Below are positions 8,411 to 14,837 of a stretch of DNA of 14,837 bases, piece by piece (the stretch's first letter is position 1; each line of letters starts with the position of its first letter). Source of the DNA: Phialocephala subalpina. Lineage: Eukaryota > Ascomycota > Leotiomycetes > Helotiales > Mollisiaceae. A program made the translations under genes and the position numbers. The stretch spans positions 368,216 through 383,052 of the forward strand of contig FJOG01000037.1 in assembly GCA_900073065.1 (NCBI GenBank), written 5' to 3'. The notes below the pieces were generated by a model. The model ran no database searches. It was not told where the DNA came from and was given only the letters and a program-made list of their open reading frames with translations.

Positions 8411-9474
8411 CTAATTAGTAATTGATTTAATCGTTCGATTACAAAGCAATTAAATTACTTACAAAGAAGTAGTAATTAAATAAAATCGATCGAAAAAAAA
8501 AGGCCAAATTGCACGCAATTTATAGTTTTAATTGGACGTAAAAAAAAGTAGCTTTTGCTTATATTGACGGAGATTCCCAAACCTCTAAAAGATATTGAGA
8601 TTCTACGCTTATTTTATTTTCCGCGCTTAAAATTAATTAATCTTTTATTTTACGCTTTACCGCGTATTTCTAGCGAGCATTTCATTGTAGTTTGCATAAT
8701 AATCACTACGAGCTCAATACGAAAACTCGTCGAACTACTATATTTGCCGAGTAAAATACGATTTAATAAACTACTTTTACCGAGTACGACTATACTCCAT
8801 TAAAATACGGTTTTAATTAGAGAAGAGTTTTATTATCGATTTACTTTCCCTTCGATTCGATATAATACACACGAGATTAAATATAAAGCTTTAAAGTTAA
8901 AAGAGATCGAAATCGAAGACTATAAATAAAATATAAAGAAGTATTCCCAATATAAACGGAGGATATATTCGAGATTAAAATAAACGGGAATACGAGAAGA
9001 GATTTGCGTGAAATTTTGCGAACAAACAAAGTATAAATATCGATAAAACGGTTTATTAAAGTCTCGAAATTACTAATAAATATAATTAACGAAAAAGAAT
9101 CATTAAATTAATTAAATAAAGAAGTTTAAGTAATAAGTTTAAAGAGAAACTTTAATTTATAGTAAAATACGCAAAACTCGAAAACAATAAAAATATAATA
9201 GCGAGTATTTTTAGCGATATTTATTTTATAATTTATCGAACTCAAAAATAAATTATAATTACTAATTATATTTACTTTATTATAATATTAATCGAAGGCT
9301 TTACTAATAGTATCGATAGAATATATGGTACTTATAAAATACTTTTTAACGCTTAAAAAAACGTTATCGCGTAATTCGATTTCGAGATTTCAATATCTAA
9401 TAATAATTCTATTATTATTTATATTATTAAAAATTGAAAAAATATTAAAAATTCTATTATTTCGATCACTTTAA
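8411..9474 (+). other. 5' leader and unreadable N-terminal gag region of the copia element
   Basis: This stretch follows the left LTR. A primer-binding site should start near 8411, but the bases there do not match a tRNA end I can name, perhaps because of mutation. A hairpin AAATTG-CACG-CAATTT sits at 8506-8521. The 82-codon frame at 8555-8803 begins at a TTG and has no motif. The first part of gag probably lies here, but I cannot read it reliably. Confidence 0.5.
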
Positions 9475-10236
9475 TTAGCGTACGAATTTAGACGAAAACT
9501 CGCGACTCTAATAAAGATTTATAACGAGAAACTTAAATATTATAAAAGCGAAAATTCACTTAATATATTTATTCGAGTATTTAAAAATTTATATTTTAAA
9601 GTAAACGTCAAATTAAAAAAGTATTATAACGCGTTTTCGATTATATTTATTAGCGAGGCTAACGAGTTTTATTATTAGAAACTCGCTAAAAAAGATTTTT
9701 CTTTCGATAAAATAATTAAAATTATAAAATCAAATTTTAAGATCGAAAAACGTTAAAACCGAATACTCAATTAATAAAATACGATTACTCTCACTATAAT
9801 ATAATCTTAAAACCCCGATAAAACGATCTTAAAATATTTTAAAATCTTAAAACGTAAATTAATCGATAAATAATTTAATTTACGCGACGAAATACACTCG
9901 AAAATTATCATTCGAAACAAAATTTATTACGCTTATTAAAACGCATCGAAATACTATTACGCACTTCTCAAATTATTAAAAGATTTTTAGTCCGTATATA
10001 AAAACGTACAAATAATTCTAATATTTAAAATAGAAATTAAATCAAATTTTAAAGTTTATTCGATCGAAAAAAAAACGCGAAACGAAAAAAACGAAATATT
10101 CTTAATAAATCGAAAATATTTTAAGAAAAATATACGATATAAAGACCGCTTTACTCGCAATACCCAAAGGACGAAACAAATTGAATAAAAGTATTTTATA
10201 TATAAGAAATCGAATTATTAAAGTACTTAATATACT
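9475..10236 (+). pseudogene. Copia gag remnant with dead zinc knuckle
   Basis: Gag would form the capsid of the retrotransposon particle. The frame with codons starting at 9475 shows a long, Lys-, Asn- and Ile-rich Gag-like text, with pieces such as ENSLNIFIRVFKNLYFK and LNPDK-type repeats typical of fungal copia Gag, broken by stops. Near its end a CCHC-type zinc knuckle is still visible as KYFIYKK from 10189. The first two cysteine positions (10192 and 10201) are now TAT tyrosine codons, one G-to-A change from TGT, and later knuckle positions are stops or Tyr. RNA binding would be lost. The frame breaks at the A13 run at 10239-10251. Confidence 0.75.
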
Positions 10237-10261
10237 CTAAAAAAAAAAAAATATATATATA

Positions 10262-11790
10262 GTCTTTAAGAAATTACGAAACTCTCTCAATAAAAACACG
10301 AACAAAATAATTTAATACGTTACTAAATTCGAAGAACTCGAATTAAATACTATAAAAAATTACGAGTAATTCGTCGACGAATTTGCGAAAGTAATTAATT
10401 TATCGAGAAACTATATTATATAATCGGATTATTTTCTTACGATATTTTATAATACGATCGATAAAATTAAAATTATCGAATTATTTAATTAATAATTAAT
10501 TTTTTATACGTTTGCGAAAACTATAATATATTTAGTACTATCGATAATATATATAAATACGGAAATATTTTTAATTACTCGATACTTATTAAATGTTTTT
10601 ATAAGTATTATAATCGATATCGGAGTAATTTAACGCTCGATAATCGAAAAAAGTCAATTTTTAATTCTTTAGCGAATTCGAGACGTTAAATTAAATAAAT
10701 TATAAACTAAAGAAATTATTATTAAATTCGAAATCGAATAAACTTTATTACTTAGTATTATCGTCGTTAAAACATTAATTAATCAAATTACGTTTTACGT
10801 AATACTAATTAACGTGCCGTTTTTACTTTGTTTTCGAGATATAAATAAATTACGTATTAAATTCGATAATCTCGATAACGTATTTATTTAAAGTAACGCG
10901 CGCACACTTATTATTAAAATATTCAAATACTCGTAAATACTTTTAAATTCATTAAAAAATTTAATTTATACGAACTAAAAAACTACGATTATAAAAACTA
11001 ACGCGTATTATTTAATCGAAATAAAATTATAACGATTATATAAACGCTTTAAATACTTATCGATAATACGATTCATAAAAGTCCTCGAATATAAAGATTA
11101 TAACGCAAATTTTAATAAAATCAAAAAAATAACAAAATATTACTAATAATATTAAATAAATAATAAATCTTTAAAATACTTTAAATTCATATTACGAGAC
11201 GATTACGAATTCAATTATTCGGTTTATTTAAACGTTTTATAGCTCGATAGTAAAGTAGTACTACAAATCGTAAACGAAGTAATCGTATTTTAAACCGTTA
11301 AATTTCTTAAGGATATATCAATTAAAAAAGCTTAAAACGCTTTTCGAGTATATTAAATTAATATTTACTTCGAATTATTAGCGTTTATAATTTATAACTT
11401 CGAAATAAATTTTAATTCTAAAGAATTCCGAGATAACACTAAAATTATAAACATTAAAACAAAATAAATACTAATCGAAATATATAATTCTATTAGACTT
11501 ATAAAGCGCTACTACGTACTATTTAAACGTACGTATAATATTCTATTAAAAGAATTACTCGATTTTTCGAAGGAAAAGAGATTACAAATAGTAATTAAAA
11601 CCGTAAATAATATTATCGATTTCGACGATATTATATTTATATTTCTCGTTTTTAAAGCGTTTCTTCGCATATTACAATAAAATGCTTTAATCGCATTAAT
11701 TATAATCCGAGTAAAGACTATAAAAAATATTATAACGGTAATCCGCGAGTATTACATAGTCCGTTAAATCACGGACGCTTTACAAATAAA
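10262..11790 (+). pseudogene. Copia protease and integrase remnant
   Basis: The frame moves by one step after the A run and is readable from 10262. The aspartic protease, which would cut the polyprotein, keeps its Asp at 10616-10618 in the context DIGV, in place of the family's D-[ST]-G-A. Pieces downstream include INQITFYVILINVPFLL. The integrase begins near 11000. Its catalytic DD35E positions are all replaced: AAC (Asn) at 11231-11233, AAC (Asn) at 11396-11398 and AAG (Lys) at 11504-11506. The last two are exactly 36 codons apart. Each is one G-to-A step from Asp or Glu. Surrounding text such as YNSIRLIKRYYVLFKRTYN and KEKRLQIVIKTVNNI confirms the fungal copia lineage. Stops are frequent. 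Integration activity is lost. Confidence 0.85.
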
Positions 11791-13281
11791 AATAATCCTC
11801 GAATTAATTATTTAATAAATTTATTTATTAATTTAAACGTACTCGTATAAAGAGAAAATAAAGAGTAATAAAAACTATTTACGTTATTAACGATAAATAA
11901 AGAAACTTATTAAATTTAATTATTTAATAGACTAAAAAACTTTCGAAATACGATTATAAAACTATTTTATAAAAACCCCGATTAAACGGATGATAGCGAT
12001 TAATCGAAAGATTTTTTATTAATAAAAAACGTACTAAAAAAGACTATTCGAGAATTAGAAACGCTACGACGAAACTTAAAACTAACGGAAGAGTAACTAA
12101 TTATAAACGCGGAAAATATTCTCGATTTATTTCGCTCGATCGAAGAAATCTAATTTACTATAAAAAACTCTCGAATAATAATAGAAATTTTATTTTTTGT
12201 TTTCGATTCGAACGATTATATTTTTATAACGTTCTTTATAAATAATAGCGTTAACCCGAAAACGATCGAAAAATTTTTAATCGAAAAAAAAACTCGAAAC
12301 AAACAAATATCGATCGAATTACGCACTAAAAGCATTATTACTATTATCGGCGAATTATTCGCAATTTCCCAAAGAAAAGAAATCGATAAATTACTAATAA
12401 AAAGAGTATTCGAATTAATCTTTAGTAATTCTAAAGAGATCGGCAATTAACGGATCTTTAATTCGAGACTAATTAATAAAGTTAAAAGTATAAAAACCGC
12501 AATACTCTACGAGAAATCTCGCTTAGTAATTTAAGTATTTAACGACGAAAACAAGAAAATAATACTCACGCAATTACCGATTATTTAGCGAGTCAATTAA
12601 CGAATTATCATTACTTTAGCCTCGTTATTTAAAAGCAAAAGAATTAATCTCTATTTAAGAGACATTATTTAAATTTACGTACAATTAATAACTCTATTAG
12701 TACGCGTTATATTTACACGATTCTCGAAAGAAATAATCTACGAGTTATTATCGAGTATTATTTTTAAAGTTATTAAACTTCTTTATAAAATTCCGAAAGT
12801 AAATATATATTAATACGGTATTTATAGTAATTACTATAGAAATAAACTCTCGATAGAAACGTTAACGTTCGATTTATACTTATTAATTACTCGAAATAAA
12901 AGCGGTTTATTCGAAATAGTAATTATATAAACGGATGATACGCTTATTTTAAAAGACGACGCGTTCGTAGAATTAAAGCGTATTAAATTAAAGAAAGCTA
13001 AACTGATAATTAAGTCTATAGAATCTTTAGCGTGGGATATTCTATTAATATTTAATAAGTATAAACTAATAATAAACGGGAGTGGCTTTAATATTACTTT
13101 ACTTTAGAAAAACAAAAAAAACGTTTAATTCTTATCGACTTTAAATCGAGCGAATTTAAGTAAATTTACTTCGAGTAACGCGCTCGAGGAGTATATATAA
13201 ATATAATCTATTAATCGGAGGTTGCGTTCGATATATTTATAATAGTTTAATATTAAGACTTTAAACGAGAGTAAATTATAA
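11791..13281 (+). pseudogene. Copia reverse transcriptase remnant
   Basis: The readable frame changes by one base near 11785, consistent with loss of one A. The reverse transcriptase would copy element RNA into DNA. Clear pieces are EKSRLVI (from 12511), ENKKIILTQLPII, RINLYLRDII, LLYKIPKVNIY and NYYRNKLSIETLTFDLYLL, in the order seen in copia enzymes. The catalytic aspartate pair survives as TDD (12931-12939), in a fungal copia variant of the usual Y-x-D-D box, followed by TLILKDDAFVELKR. In-frame stops interrupt it, for example TAA just before TDD. The connection region runs to 13281, where one base seems lost again. Confidence 0.88.
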
Positions 13282-13283
13282 CT

Positions 13284-13949
13284 CTCAATAAGCGTTTATA
13301 ATAGTAAATAAATAACTTCGATCGAAGGCTCCGATTTATATACGTAAACTTATTATTTACAAAGTTATTTATTTTTATAGATAGTTCGTTTATTATAAAC
13401 GTAGACTATAATTTTTAAATCGGATACGTCGTAGTACTAAGGAATAAAGAGCGTAGCGAGAAGAAATTCGATTTAATGGGGAACGTTTTGCATTAGAGCT
13501 CGATTAAATATAAAAAGGTAACGCGCGCAGTTTTAGCTTTAGAACTATACGCGATAATAATAAGGATCAATATAGCGATATCGATTTCCATTACTTTTAA
13601 TCTCATTATAAAGTAATTAGAAATAAGTTCTATTTTTACGGTTATTTGCACCGATTCGTTCTCGTTTTACGAGTATATAATTAAGTTTAGTACTATTAAA
13701 GAGAAGCGTTTAATGATCGATATTATAGCCATTAAATAATCGTACGAGCGCAAAAAACTCTCGGAGATTCGATAGATTGCTAGTAATAGTAACTCGATCG
13801 ATACTATGATTAAATCTACCGCCAATAGATTATTTGAGTCGCTTATTAGCACTAATTACTTTAACGTTAAAATACAAAAGTAAATACAGCGTTTTAAAGT
13901 GCAAAAGTCAATTAATAAAAGCGAGAAAAAAGAGAAGCGTAATCGTTAA
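13284..13949 (+). pseudogene. Copia RNase H remnant
   Basis: This part would remove the RNA strand after reverse transcription. It reads in a third frame and is the best preserved domain. LNKRL (from 13284) leads to IFIDSSF with the first Asp at 13380-13382. Then come SIKYKKVTRAVLALELYA with the Glu at 13542-13544, and VICTDSFSFYEYIIKF with the second Asp at 13653-13655. EKRLMIDIIAIK and SYERKKLSEIR follow, the usual end of copia Pol. The D-E-D set is therefore intact in sequence, but stops remain. TAA at 13947-13949 is the likely or mutated end of pol. Confidence 0.88.
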
Positions 13950-14241
13950 AAAAAGTAAAGCGCGGCAATAAACGTATTTTTAGTGTTTTTCGATGTTTTT
14001 AGTATCTTTCGATACGCGAGCTCTAATTAGTTCGAAGTTCGTTAACTCCGCGATTAAAGGATTTCCTTTAGTTTTAATTTAAATAATCAAGTAATAATAT
14101 ACGTAACCGCGACGAGTTTCCGATTAAATTTCCTTATAATACTTCTTTACGTAATAATGCATTTATAGTTACGATACTACTTCTTTTAATTATTATTTAC
14201 TAATTGGAAAGAGTATTTCTTTCCAAAGAAAGAATTACTAG
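13950..14241 (+). other. 3' untranslated part of the copia element with candidate polypurine tract
   Basis: No coding text continues here. Just before the right LTR the strand carries AAAGAAAGAA at 14225-14234, a purine run in the place expected for the plus-strand primer. It ends seven bases short of the LTR, so it is either mutated or not the true tract. A near-palindrome GGAAAGAGTATTTCTTTCC lies immediately upstream. Confidence 0.4.
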
Positions 14242-14488
14242 TATCGATATAATCATGTGATCGCTTAGCGATAAGATAGAGGGGCGGATTCAAAGGTGGA
14301 TAAAAAAGTAGAATTCTAATCTTTATTACTTTAGCAATTATTATCTTAGTATCTCATTTCTTTAATTATATAAGTAATTAAGTGCCCTTTTTAGAAAGGG
14401 GTAAACAAACTAAATAAAATAGAGAATATATTCATTGATATTAAACTAAGATTTTATTGTTTGATAAAAACCCCCGGACGTTCTAATA
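14242..14488 (+). repeat. 3' long terminal repeat of the copia element
   Basis: It is the same length as the left LTR and aligns with it gap-free. It begins TATCGA, where the left copy has TGTCGG, so the terminal TG has become TA. By hand count about 42 positions differ and all are transitions: at about 28 the right copy has the A or T, at about 14 the left copy does. The TATA-like box is kept; the CCCC/GGGG hairpin is partly disrupted. Confidence 0.95.
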
Positions 14489-14493
14489 ATAAA
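14489..14493. repeat. Target-site duplication, right copy (ATAAA)
   Basis: ATAAA follows directly after the right LTR and matches the five bases before the left LTR exactly. Confidence 0.9.
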
Positions 14494-14837
14494 GTTAAGC
14501 TAATTATTTCTTTAAATAATATTTATTTTTTTATATCCCTAAATTTATAATCGTAATTTATAATACCAATTTAAGGGAAAAGTTATATAAAGGCGTTATC
14601 TAGGAAAATTAGCGGGTAATTCTCTTAAAATAAATTGATTATACGTATTATTTAAATTCTTGATATTATATAATAATTTAAAAAACCCAAGGATATATAT
14701 ATTAATATTTATATAAATTAACGATAAAAATTATACTTTTAATTAAATAAAAGAAATTTTATTATTAATACTTTATATAAGATTATTATAATATTTAAAT
14801 AAGTATTAAATTAGAATTAAAAAGAAGTAAATCGAAT
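14494..14837. other. AT-rich RIP-like flank
   Basis: This is the continuation of the DNA into which the copia element inserted. It is AT-rich, with stops in all frames and no recognisable gene or repeat. It matches in style the tract at 7269-8158 on the other side. Confidence 0.5.

Larger units (their letters stand above)
8164..14488 (+). mobile_element. Ty1/copia-type LTR retrotransposon, complete in structure, inactivated by RIP
   Basis: The element is 6325 bases long, bounded by two 247-base direct repeats and flanked by ATAAA on both sides. The inside reads on the plus strand as Gag with a zinc knuckle, protease, integrase, reverse transcriptase and RNase H. Integrase before reverse transcriptase is the copia order, not the gypsy order. 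Every domain is full of stops, mostly where CAA, CAG, CGA or TGG codons have become TAA, TAG or TGA. CpA and TpG are almost absent while CpG remains: 10321-10380 has six CpG, no CpA and no TpG. Such a signature is typical of RIP, which mutates duplicated DNA before meiosis in ascomycetes. The copy cannot make its proteins. Confidence 0.95.

Noticed and set aside
8555..8803. 82-codon frame after the left LTR
   Set aside because: It starts at TTG, has no Gag motif, and reflects AT-rich leader sequence.
12216..12446. 76-codon minus-strand frame inside the copia element
   Set aside because: It lies opposite readable reverse-transcriptase-region text and is a by-product of RIP composition.
8164..14488. 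Gypsy (Ty3) identity for the LTR element
   Set aside because: Integrase lies before reverse transcriptase and the domain text is copia-like, so the Ty1/copia order fits and Ty3 does not.

Overview
The window looks like nuclear DNA of a filamentous ascomycete (Pezizomycotina). Two signs support this. One is a HET-domain gene, a family largely confined to these fungi. The other is long AT-rich tracts carrying repeat-induced point mutation (RIP): C:G-to-T:A changes that removed CpA/TpG, left CpG and killed transposon reading frames. No RNA gene, CRISPR array or bacterial operon was seen.

Layout: 1-740 is normal-composition DNA with no convincing gene. 741-1500 is AT-rich and mutated. 1681-3495 is a HET-domain gene whose frame is open to its natural C-terminus but has no ATG start. 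3640-3792 is a pyrimidine-rich promoter-like tract with a CACGTG box. 3827-4822 is an intact, intronless, GC-rich gene for a 331-residue squalene-cyclase-like protein that resembles bacterial proteins, so it is a candidate horizontal transfer. 4823-5733 has no firm gene. 5734-5990 is a palindrome-dense, TATA-bearing repeat, possibly a solo LTR. 6678-7268 is a wreck of a Mutator-like (MULE) transposase. 8164-14488 is a complete but dead Ty1/copia LTR retrotransposon: 247-bp LTRs, 5-bp target duplication ATAAA, and recognisable gag, protease, integrase, reverse transcriptase and RNase H in the usual copia order. 14494-14837 is more AT-rich DNA.

Together these form an island of about 3 kb holding two readable genes between RIP-mutated transposon blocks. 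The genes share no visible pathway. The HET protein would act in non-self recognition and cell death. The cyclase-like protein has no assigned substrate. The strongest observations are the transition-only divergence of the two LTRs, the loss of all three integrase catalytic residues by G-to-A changes, the bacterial-looking cyclase gene, and the HET frame without a start codon. I saw no clearly undescribed system. The cyclase-like gene in this setting is the most novel-looking item.
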